DNA of 64,000 bases from Orbilia blumenaviensis (taxonomy: Eukaryota > Ascomycota > Orbiliomycetes > Orbiliales > Orbiliaceae). Under the pieces are notes generated by a model. That model had not been told where the DNA came from and ran no database searches. It was given only the letters and a program-made list of their open reading frames with translations. The position numbers and the translations under genes are program-made. Location of the stretch: assembly GCA_036872755.1 (NCBI GenBank), contig JAVHNS010000004.1, forward strand, positions 3,224,001 through 3,288,000. Reading direction: 5' to 3'. This document shows, in pieces, positions 11,362 to 23,300 of the stretch. How positions within the stretch are numbered: the stretch's first letter is position 1; each line of letters starts with the position of its first letter.

Positions 11362-14300
11362 TTTTGATCTGGTTGCGAGTTTATGCATTTTATTTGTTTT
11401 TTCGATCTGGTTGGATGTTTTAGCGACATTTTTCGTTCTGTACTGTTTCGATTGGAGGGTATATATGCATGCATCTGCGGGCTACACACATCACGGCCCC
11501 ACCCAAAATCAAAAAAAGAGGATCTTATACAGACTGCACAGCGACGGAGAAAACAAAAGTTCACCTACCTGCAAATACCTTTCTGTTCCTGTTCTTGTTT
11601 AATTGTTTTTCTTTCTTTTCTCTTCTATTTTCCCCGTTTGTACAATTGTACATTATCTACGGAAACCTAGACACGATATCTTTTTTAATATCACAAAAAA
11701 CACACAAAAAAGGCTAATTTATATACCGCGTATACGTAGACCCCCCCAATCGACAGCATCGGATCCCCGTCGACCTTCTATTCCGCAGTTCCAGGGTCAG
11801 AATCAGCCCGACTCTCAGTCTCAGTCTCAGCTGCAGGCGCAGCCGTCATCGTCTTCTGTGCGCAAGGAGTCAGTTGCCAATGTCAAGAGTACCACTTCTA
11901 CGAGCTCTATCAAACAATCTACGTCTACATCTACTTCTACAAATACAACATCTACGATTACCAAAGTCGGTGCCGCAGCAGCAGTCACCGGAGCAGCAGC
12001 AGCAGTCATCTTCTCCGGAAAAGACAAAGACAAAGACAAACCCAAGTCCAAACCCAGACCGAAAGACTCCGACTCATCATCCGCATCCTCCACAGACAGC
12101 GAAACCGACAGCAGCGTCAGCCCCGTCAACACTGACACAAATAAGAACAATAAGAAACCTACCTGGAAACCAGAGCCCGGCTCCCGCGTAACCTTCCACG
12201 ATGACAAAGAAGTGCAAAAGGAGCGTGCTAATCGCCCCGGTAGCATCGGTGGTATTAACACTATCAACGAAGGAAGGGTTACCAGCCCTGAAGGTTCAAG
12301 GAGGTTGAGTACTATTAGCGAACAGCAGGGTGTAGGCAGAGGGGTAGATCCTCGACGGTACAGTACGTTTGATCCGCCAAGGGTTAAGAGTCCGGAGGAT
12401 GCGAGACGGTATAGCGCTGTTGAGCCGCAGAGGGGCTTCATTCCTCCTAATAATATGGGGAGGGGTGCACCACCGCTAAATATGGGTAGAGGAGGGCCAC
12501 CACCGCCTATGATGGGAAGGGGAGGACCACCGCCACCACCTGGAAGTATGGGACGTGGAGGACCACCGCCACCTGGAAGTATGGGACGTGGAGGACCGCC
12601 ACCAGCAATGATGGGTAGAGGGGGACCTTTACCGCCTCAGATGGGTAGGGGAGGACCGCCGCCGCCTGGTGCGCCTGTTAATATGGGTCGAGGAGGACCA
12701 CCACCACCTAACATGGGTCGAGGAGGACCGCCACCGCCTAACATGGGACGAGGAGGACCGCCACCGCCTAATATGGGTAGAGGAGGACCGCCACCTATGA
12801 TGGGCAGAGGAGGACCACCACCACCACCTAATATGGGTAGAGGAGGACCACCACCCCAACAAGGACCACCACCATCTCAACAACAACAACTAAGAGACGC
12901 CAGACCAGACTCAAAAGACGGACGACCCCCTCCACCACCTTCTGCAATCGGCTACGGACGCGGTCAACCACAACAACAACCACCACCACAAGGCTACGGT
13001 CGAGGACAACCACCACCGCAAGGATATGGCCGAGGTCGCGGAGAACCCCCCTTGCCAGGTGTATTCGGGTACGGACGTGGTGGACCACTCCCCCCTCAAC
13101 AACAGCAACAGCAACAAGGGATAGGTCGTGGACGCGGAGATATGAGTATTATGCCACCAGCAGCTTATGGACGTGGTCAGCCTCCTCCTCCTGGATGGAT
13201 TCCACCCCATCAACAGCAGCAGCAACGACCTCCACCACCACCTCAGCAACTTAGAGAGGAGAGAAGGAGTCATAGCTCTGCATCGACAACAACCACGTTG
13301 GGGGATGTAGTCACCGGCGGACTCATCGGTGTAGCTGGCGCCGCAGCGGTGATGAATATCGTTAGCAGTGGCAGCCGCAAAGATGATAGCGACAGCGACA
13401 GCTACAGCGATGATACAGACGAGGAAGAGGAGCGAAGACGACGTAGGAAAGCTCGTGAAGCCGATGAAGAGGAAGAATCACGCCAAAAGCAACAGCAGCA
13501 GCAGCAGCAGGAGGAGCGCCGCATCCGTGAAGCTAACGAACTCAAAATGGCCGAGGAAGTAAGACAATCACGTATCCGCCAGGCCGAGGAAGCCAGGATC
13601 GCGGAAGACGCCCGAAAAGCTGAGGAACTTAGAATACAACGCGCTGAGGAAGCTAGGATGGCTGAGGAAGCTAGGAAGGTTGAGGAGGCTAGACAGCTGC
13701 GTTTGCGGGAGATCGAGCAGGCTAGGGTTGTGGAGGAGACTAGGTTGAGGAGGATTGAAGAGGCTAAGCATGCTGAGCAGGCGAGGCTTCGTGCAGAGGA
13801 GGCTAGACGCGCGGAGGAGGCGAGGGTTGCTGAGGAGTTGAGGGTGAGAAGACTTCGTGAGGCTGAGCAGGAGCAGGCTAGGCTACGCCGTGCTGAGGAA
13901 GCTAGACTCGCCGAAGAGGCTAGACTCCGAGCTGAAGAAGAAGAAGAACAGGCTAGACAACTGCGTATCCGTGAAGCCGAAGAAGAACGACAGCGCCAAC
14001 TCCGCCGTCAAGCTGAGGAAGCGAGACTTGCTGAAGAAGCCCGAATTCGAGCTGAAAGAGAAGAACAGGCTAGACAACTGCGTATCCGTGAAGCTGAGGA
14101 AGAACGACAGCGCCAACTCCGCCGTCAAGCCGAGGAAGCCAGACTTGCTGAGGAAGCCCGACTCCGAGCTGAAAGAGAAGAAGCTGAACAGGCTAGGATT
14201 CGTGCTGAGGAGGAAGCCCGTAGACGAGTACAGATCGAAGCTGCCCGACAACGTGAAGCTGAGCGGATGGCCAAGATCAGAGCTGAACGGGAAGCCCAAC

Positions 14301-17300
14301 TACGTGCTGCCGAAGAAGCCGAAGCTCGACGACGAGAAGCCGAAGAAGCCGAAGCCAGACGACGGGAAGCCGAAGAAGCTGAAGCTAGGAGAAGGGAGGC
14401 TGAAGAGGCCGAAAGAAAGAGAAGGGAAGCCGAAGCTGCTGCCGCTGCCACTGCTGCCGCCGCTTTAGCCGCCGCCATTTTCGCCAAAGAGAGGGAAGAC
14501 AAACGCCGTCGCGAGGAAGAAGAAGCCGAAGCAGCCCGTCTGGCCGCCGAGCAACTCCAGCGCCAGCGAGAAGAGGAAGAAGCCGAAGCAGCTCGACTCG
14601 CCGAAGAGCAGCGTCGCGCCGAAATCCGTGAACGACAGCGACTTAGGCAGGAACGCAGGCGTCGTGAGCAGGAGGAGCAGCAGAGGCGGTATGAAGAAGA
14701 AGAACAAGCCCGTCTAGCGGAGGAAGCCGAGCAGGCTCGATTAGCACAAGAAGCAGAGCTACGCCGACAATTTGAAGAAGAGCAGGCTCGATTGGCTGCT
14801 GAAGTTGAAGCTAGACGATTATACGAGATTGAGCAGCGTCGGGCGGAGCAGGCTCGCTTGGCCGCTGAAGCTGAGGCGCAGAGAAAACATGAAGAAGAAC
14901 AACGCCTTGCTGCCGAAGCTGAAGCTGAAGCCCGCCGACTTTATGAGGAGGAGGAGCAGGCTCGCATCGCTGAAGAACACGCCCGCCTCGCTGCTGAAGC
15001 TGAAGCACACCGACTCTACGAGGAGGAACAGGCTCGCCGCCGTCAATATGAAGAAGAAGAGCAGGCTCGAATCGCTGCCGCTGCCGCTGCCGCTGAAGCC
15101 CACCGACTCTACGAGGAAGAGCAGCATCGGAATTATCTCGCTGATCAGGCACGTCTTGCTGAAGAAGATCGGAGACGGTATGAAGAGGAGGAAGCCCATC
15201 GACGGTACGAAGAAGAACAGGCTCACAGACGGTACGAAGAGGAACAAGCCCGTTTTGCCGCTGAGGAACAAGCCCGTCTCGCCGCTGAGGCCGAAGCACA
15301 TCGTCGGTATGAGGAAGAGCAGGTCCGCCGCTACGAAGAGGAGCAGGCCCGCCGTCGGTATGAGGAGGAGCAAGCTCGCCGCCAATATGAAGAAGAGCAG
15401 GCCCACCGTCAATACGAAGAAGAACAAGCTCGCCTCGTTGAAGAAGATGAAGCCCGCAGACGGTATGAAGAAGAACAAGCTCACCGCCGATATGAAGAGG
15501 AGCAAGCCCGTCTCGCCGAAGAACGCCGACAATACGATATCAAGCAGGCCCGTCTCGCTGAAGAACACCGCCTCTACGAACAAGAACAGGCTCGTCTGGC
15601 CGCTAAAGCCGCAGAGGAGGAGGAGGAAGAAGAGCACCGACGCTATGAAGAGGAACAAGCTGCCCGCCTCGAGCACGAACGATACGAAGCCGCCATGCGA
15701 GAGGAATCCGACCGTCAGCGCCAAGCTCAGTTAATCTACGAACAGCAAGTCCGAGACGCACATGCACACGAAGCGGAGCGGAAATCGGTTGAAGAACGCC
15801 GAATGATCGAAGAAACCCAATCCAGACAACGAGATATCGACGAACACGAGGATCATGTCAACACCGCTGCTGCGCTCGCTGCAGCTACCGCCGCCGCCGC
15901 CGCTTTGGCTGAAAAGGAACGCCGCAATCGGGAACACCGTGAGGCTGCCCGTCGCTTTGCTGAACAAGAAGCCGAACGTATCCGCCAGATCGAGGAGGAA
16001 GAACTCAGGGCTGAGGAAGAAGCTGAAGCTCAACGCCAGGAAGAATACAAACGCATGCAAGAGCGCGAGGCTGCTCGTATCTTCGCAATTCAAGAAGCAG
16101 AACGTCTCCGCCAAATCCACGAGGAAGAGGAAAGAATCGCCGCTGAGGAAGCCGAAGCCCACCGTCAACAGGAGCTTATCCGTCAACAATATGAAGCCCA
16201 GCAAAGAGCGATGGAGGAAGAAGTGGAACGTCAGCGACTTTATGAACTTGAGATTGCACGCCGTGCGGAAGAGCGTCGACAGTTAGAACTCGCTAAGCGT
16301 CGGGTTGAGGAAGAGAATCTTCGTCGTCTCGAACTTGAGCAGGAAGAGCAGCGGGAGAAGGAACGTCGTGAGAGAGATGCTGAAGCTCGGGAGGAACGGG
16401 AACGGGTTCGTCGTGCTGCCGCCGAAAGACGCCGACAACAAGAAGAATGGGAAGAGCGCATGGCCCGGGAACGTGAGATCGAGCGACAGAGACAGGAGGC
16501 TGAGGAACTCGAACGGCAGAGACAGCTAGAGGAAGAAGAGGCAGTGGCGCTTGCTGCTGCTGAAGCTGCACGACTTGCTGAAATCGAGCGACTGCGGAGG
16601 GAAGAGGAAGAGCGGTTGGCAGAGATTGAACGACAACGTCAAGAAGAAGAAGAGGAGCGGCGTTTGGCAGAAATCGAGCGACAGCGACAGATTGAATTAG
16701 AGCGACAGGCTGAAATCGAACGACAGCGTCAAGAAGAAGAGCAGCGTTTGGCAGAAATTGAACGACAGCACCAGCTCGAAATCCAGCGACAGGCTGAGAT
16801 CGAGGCCCAGCGTCTTGCAGAACTTGCGGCTGCCGAAGCGGAGCGCGCTCGACAAGAACAACTGGAACGACAGCGCCAGCTCGGAATCCAACGACAACAT
16901 GAAGCTAGACTGGAAGCAGAACGTCTTGCCGCCATTGCCGCCGCCGCCGAAGAAGCCGAACGGGTCCGCCAAGCTGAAATTCTCCGCCAAAAACAGAAAG
17001 AAGAGGAGGAACTTGCTCGAAAAGCTGAAGAAGAAGAACGTCTTCGTCTACAGCGTATTGCTGAGGAGGAAGCAGAGCAGGCTCGCCTCAGACAGCTTGC
17101 CATCCAACGTGCTTTGGAGCTTGAACAGCAGGAACGCCGCCGACTGGAGGAAGAGGAGCGACTTCGCCATGAAGAATTTTTACGACAACAGGCGCTCGAA
17201 GCTCAGCGGATTGAAGAGGAAGAACGGAGACGGAGGGAGGAAGAGGAAGCAGCTTTCTTGCGACAACGACAAGCTGAGGAAGCAAGACAGCGCGAAGAGG

Positions 17301-20300
17301 AAGAGAGACTTGTCCGCGAACGCCAAGAAAAAGAAGAAGAAGAGCACAAGTCGAGGAATAGAATGCTGTTTGGAGCTGTCGCTGGTGGTGCCGCCGCTTT
17401 CGCAGCCGAGAAAGTCAGACGTCGCATTGAGCGCGAAGAGCAGGAGGCTGCCGCCGCACGCCAGAGAGAAATTGAAGAACGACAGCGCCAGGAATGGGAG
17501 GAGGAGCAGGAACGTATCGCTGCCCATCAAAGGGAAATCGAGGAGCAGGAACGTATCGCTGCCGAAGCTCGCCAACGGGAAATTGAAGAGCAAGAACGTA
17601 TTGCTGCTGAAACCCGTCAAAGAGAAATTGAAGAGCAAGAACGCCTCGCTGCTGAAGCCCGCCGAAGGGAGTTTGAAGAACAGCAACGTCTCGCCGCTGA
17701 AGCCCGCCAACGAGAAATCGAAGAACAGGAACAGCGCGATCGTGAAGAACAAGAACGTCTTGCTCGCGAGGAAGCCGAAAGAGAAGAACAAGCTCAAGAG
17801 GAACGACGTCGCAGTCGCCAAATACGTAAGAAGAACAGGGCTCTCGCAAGACAATTGTATCAGGCTAGGGAAGAGCAGGAAGGTACCTGTGCTGGTATTA
17901 CCACCTCTCCGGAGGAAGACCGTCGTGCGCTGTTTTCAACTTTCATGCAAAATACAGCACTAGCCAGGCAGCGCATTGAAGCCCAGCGTGCTGAAGAAGA
18001 AGAACAAGCCAGACTCAAAGCCGAAGAAGAGGAGGAAGCTAAACTCAAAGCCAAAATAGAGGAGGAAGCTAGACTCAAACTAGAGGAGAAGGAAACTAGA
18101 GAACGACAAATTTCTGGTGAAACAGAAGGTCTCGCTTCTGTCGACCGAGATGCGGAGTCCTCGCCTACTTCGGACGACGAATCAGACAGCGCCCCCGCTG
18201 ACGGCGAGGGAATGATGAACTTCATGCTTCGCAAACGTTCCCTAGCTTTTGCCACGTCAGTATTAGTCCCCTCTGCTATAGGTGGTCAAGCCTTGGCGGA
18301 AACTTTAAAGCAGCGTCCCGAGTCGCTTGAGTACCAGCCTGCAGATAAACCTGGCTCACCCTCTGAGTATCCTATGCCTGGCGGGTTTGGTGACTTTGAC
18401 CGGGAAGTATCTGTTGAGGTTGAGGGAACGGCCGAAGTACCGTCTGCAGCTGCAATAGAGCCTGCAGTCGAGCCTACTCTGCATGAGCCAGTTGACACCA
18501 AGGAGGAGGATGATGACAAGATTGATACCTGGACCCCTGCTGAGATTACGGTCGATTCTTCTGAGGCGCCAATTGAACAGCCTAGTGTTGATGTTGATGA
18601 TGTCGCAGTGCCAATTGAATCTACAACCGTCGAGCCTATTGCAGTACCTACCATCGAAGAACCTGTACAGCGATCTGTCGTGCAGGCTGAACCTGAAGTA
18701 TTGCATGAAGGCGAAGGCTTGTTGGACATCTCTTCTCTCATCGAAGCCGCACTATCCACGCCTATTGCAGATGCCGACTCCCTGATCCCGGTCCCTGAAC
18801 TTGATGTTGATCTTGTTTCTGAAGCCCCACTCTCTGCCGTTGATCCCGCTTCTGAAGCCCCACTTTCTGCCGCAGAAACCGTTTCCCCTTCTTCGACCCC
18901 GCATGTTGAGGCTGAGGCTCGTGAGCGTTCGCTGGAGCCCATCACTGAAGAATCTTCCGACATACCTCTTTCAGCCGTCGATCGAGAGCCCACTCATATC
19001 GAAAGATCCATCGACTCGGCTGAGGAGGATAAGTCTACTGGAGCGCCGCAGGCTGTCGCACAACTTCTTGGGTTTGCCGCTGCCGCTGCCGCTACTAATG
19101 CAGCTCTCGAGTCGGACGAAGAACCGGAGCCGCCCGTGCCGCCCGTTGATATTCAAGTTTCTCGCGCTTCTACGCCTTCCTCTACTGAACGACATATCGA
19201 AGAGGAGGATGATCCCCATAACCTGGCCTCCGCTCATAGCTCTAGACCAGCCAGCCCATACCTGAGCTCTCGCTCAGGCGCATCCAGCCCGGATAATGCC
19301 GATGCCAGTATCATGGACTCTGATTTAGAAGATGATGATTTGGATACCCGACGAAAAGAACGAGAAGATCGAAGAAGACAACGAGAAGACCGCTTCAATG
19401 ACAGTGATCGAGAAGATGAATTCCGCACGCCTGCAATCGTGCCGAGTATGTCGCGCCTCAATACTGCGGATTTCGCTGCGCTTCATGGAATCGAGATTGA
19501 GCCTGTCAGTGCGCCAGGACCAATCCTCCCTTACCTGTCACCCAATGGGTTCCCGCTTCCTGAGTTGATGTTTACGTCCCCGACTGCTTCATATGCTGGG
19601 TCGTCGAGAGCACCTAGTGATCTTGGCGATACCTCTGAGCACGAAGAGGAGGAGGAGGACCGACATTACCAAGACGACGACGTCCCCGACGTTCACGACG
19701 AACATCCTTCTGATTTGGGAAGTGCTGCTCCTGTTGAGAGTACACCCGTTCCAACTGCGGGAGAAGAATATGTTGAACAGTTCCCTGAACGGGATGATCC
19801 GTCCATGCAGGAATTCTCGAAAAATTATGGGTCCCCGCGGGATTTGGAATACACCGGCCCCACTACTGCTGCTGAGTCTGCGGATGATCTGGACCGTTTG
19901 GACGAGGATCATCTGTATACGGCGTCTGGAAGGGTTCACGCTTTGCCTGTTCTGGCTGAGGAAACCGACGAGGATGAAGTCTACCACCATGAGGGTAGAG
20001 AGGGCGAGGGTGTGGTATCTCACGAGCCAGGCCCACCGCTACCTATCGGCCTCGGAATCGAACACATCATTCCTGAAGATGTACCTGCATCCCCTACTAC
20101 CCAAGCGGTTGAGAGTGATCGAGAAATTGAGGATTTTGCAACTCCCGAACTTGAACAACTGGAGTCTAAGGAGCGCATAGTTATTGGAGATCTTGACGAG
20201 GATGTCGAAGAGGAGATTGTGCTTGCCAACGAACCACCTTACATCCCCTCTGTCCGAGATATCCCCCAATATGCTTTCGACAACATTGAGAGTCCGATAC

Positions 20301-23300
20301 CATCCGAACTTCCACCTGTGCTGGAGGACGACTACGAACCTCGAGTGAGAGAAGAGACCGACACCGCCGTCGATGAGAGTGGTAAACCTGTTATAGACCT
20401 GGATAATGCTCCCATGATCAATGAGATTCTTGAAAGCCAACGTCCACACGGCTATGTCCAGTCTATTGCATCTGATGCGGAAGAGGAGGAGCAGCCTGCT
20501 TTGCCAACATATGAACCCGAAGCCCGAGGATTAGAAGACCCAGCTGAGGTTCCCCTGCCAGTAGGAGCCGAAATGATCCCTATCGTTGAACGGGAGACAG
20601 GAATCTTGGAAGATGAGTCGATATATGGCGAGTCTGTCAAGGCCCCTGAGGTTTCTCTACCTGTTGATACATCTACCCAGAGGCCTTCAAGTCCTACAGA
20701 TGCCGGAATCGACCACGAAGAAGAGGTTCCCTTGCCAATAAGCTCTCCTACTTCACCCGCCCCAATCTCCTCTGTTCCCGATAATGTCAGCGTCATGCCA
20801 AACCTGAGTGAACAGGTTAAAGAGGAGTCTTCAGAATCTTTGGCTCGCTCGTTGCCTGTAGATGAAGCTCTTGCACCGATTAGTGCTGGTGAGATTACCC
20901 TGGAAGAAGGTGAGACTTTGGAAGACTTTGCTGATTCACAATTTTTAGTTCCCTCGTTGCCAGCCTCTGAAAAGGCGGCAGCACCAGAAGATGTTGTTAT
21001 CGAAGAGCCACAGACAACGGTCAAAACTCCAGAGAAACCAGTTGAGTCGCCGCCACAACGTTCTTCAAGATTTTTTGGAATCGGCTCGGGCTGGGGTCTA
21101 CGGAACTTCACACCACCATCGTTTCTTGGAGGCTCCCGACAGTCACAACAACATCCTAAGGATTCTGTAGAAGAGGAAGTTCATCAAGAGACTGCACCTG
21201 AGTCGATTGATATAAGAAGTGTTACTAGCCGGGGATCTCCATCGCCAACTAGACGTTCGTTGAGGGAGGCACCGATTGCTGAAAATGTACCAGCTCCTCC
21301 GTCCGTTCTTGAGTCAATCGACGAGTCGGAGCATCTCAAAACACCAACCATGGCTCCGAGGGCTGTCACCGAAGAGGTTGCGCCTGCAGCTCTTTCACCT
21401 GCTGCTGAGCCGGAAACCCCTCGATTTGAAGAAGCTAGACCAGTATGGGATGAGCCTGCTGGAGAACAACTACCTGGATCACCTTCCTTACGCTCGACAA
21501 TTATGACTCCGCCTCGGAACTATGGAGGTGCTAGTGTTACTGGACTGCCTGAATCACCCACTCGAACGCGGGCGGGAAGCATGCGTGTGACTTTGGTACC
21601 TGGCAAAGATGGTAAGCTCAAGTTGGATATCAGACGACAAGAGCCAAGTATCGCAGCGCCAGTTCTGCCATCCGTCCATGAGGAGCAAGCTATCGGTCAA
21701 TATTATTCGGCTTATCCACAAGTCCAAGCTGAGAACTATGGTTTACCTGCATCACCGCCCCCGCCGTCTATAGTATCTGTCTCCGAAACTACGCATGGAT
21801 ATTATCCGCCAGCGCCGCCTAGTGTCATGGAGAGTGTTGCCCCGTCTGAACAGTTCGTTCCCGCTCGGCTGGTTAGAAGAAGGTCTATGGCTTCCGACGC
21901 ACTTGCATCTATTTCGCAGTCGCAGGTCGCTCATGCTCTACCTCGAGAATCAGAAGTCCCAAGTCAACAATACCAACCTTCATTATCTCAACCTGAGCAG
22001 CCAATTGTATCGACTTATATGCCCGCTCGCCCAGAGGTATCAGAGACTCATCCAGAGGCTTACAATCTTCCTGTATCACCGCCACCGCCATCTCTGCCGT
22101 CTGTCTCTGAGGCTTTCGGTTACCCTCCTGTGCCCCAGAGCGTGGCCGATTCACATATTTCTCAAGAACTATCTTATGCCCCGGCACTGTCTACTAGGGG
22201 TCCGTCTACTTTCGATGCGTCTGATCTGGCTTCTAAGTATCCTTCGCTCTACGCACCCATTTCTTCTGTCACTCCAATTCCTGCACCCGTTTCTCCTGTC
22301 ACTCCAACCCCTGCTTCAGGCTATGGTCTACCCGCCTCGCAACCGCAATCTTTCGCATCCGAATCTGCCAGTCTCCCGTCTTTGCCGTACAGCGCTCAGT
22401 TGTCGTCTTTGCCATCCCAGCAGCCACCTCAACAGTACTCTTACATGCCCACCCGTGCTTCTAGGGGATCAAGACAACAGTATCTTAGTGAAATTCCCGA
22501 GGCTGTCCATGAACCCGAACAACCATTGCCTCAATCAATCTCCCAGCCTTCGCAGAGTATCCCAGCTACGCCAAATTATGGTGTAGACCCTTACAACGCC
22601 GGTCTGCCAAGTTCGCCGGAATATATTCATCGAAGGTTGCCTCTGAGGAAAGAGACGCCGTTGGGTGGACGTATTGAACTCCCCAGCTCACCGGATCCAG
22701 AAGGGTTGAGAGGGTCTCCTGAGCTTAGAAGGGGATCTTATGGATATGCACACGATATTCAACTTCCACCATCCCGATTTGGCGATCGTGCCTCCACAGC
22801 TTTTGAACCGGAGAGGACTCGACCTACGTTGGCCCCAATCGAAGTAGAAACACCACCTGCCGCGGTTGAGCAAACTTTCTCTACATCTCCAACCTCTCCG
22901 ATCAAGAAGCCAAGGACACCATTCGAGGAGTTCGGCTTGAGGTCACGACAATCACAGGCACAGACACCGCCAATTCACCCAAAGTCTCCGTTCCAGGATC
23001 TGCTGTCGAAATCGCCAAGACGGACTTCTGAGCCCCAGCCAGCTTCTCCGATCAAAACTGTTGGTGAGATCGATGTCCTGAGTGGTCTTTTGCCTCTTGA
23101 TCAGACCGAATTTCCTACTCCTACTGAAACTCAACTGGAGGCATACCCGCTTGCTGAGAAGCCATCACAACCTGAAATCTTTACTGAAGAGAGATCCATT
23201 GAGCCGTCGGATGCTACTGATACCGAGGCTTTTGAAACTCCAAAGCGTGGAATGTCGCCAATCGCCGAGAGTGATGAAGATAAACCATTCAATCCTCGTG

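Noticed and set aside
11603..11740. ATG at 11603 as the start of a separate second gene
   Set aside because: It would give a T-rich hydrophobic leader unlike anything downstream, and it lies before likely acceptor sites. An intron is a simpler explanation.
14772..17963. Long alternative-frame open stretches (320 and 401 residues on +, 301 residues on -) in the helix region
   Set aside because: The GAA/GCC-rich repeat leaves all frames open. The products are Lys/Ser/Leu monotony without domains, so they are shadows of the repeat.
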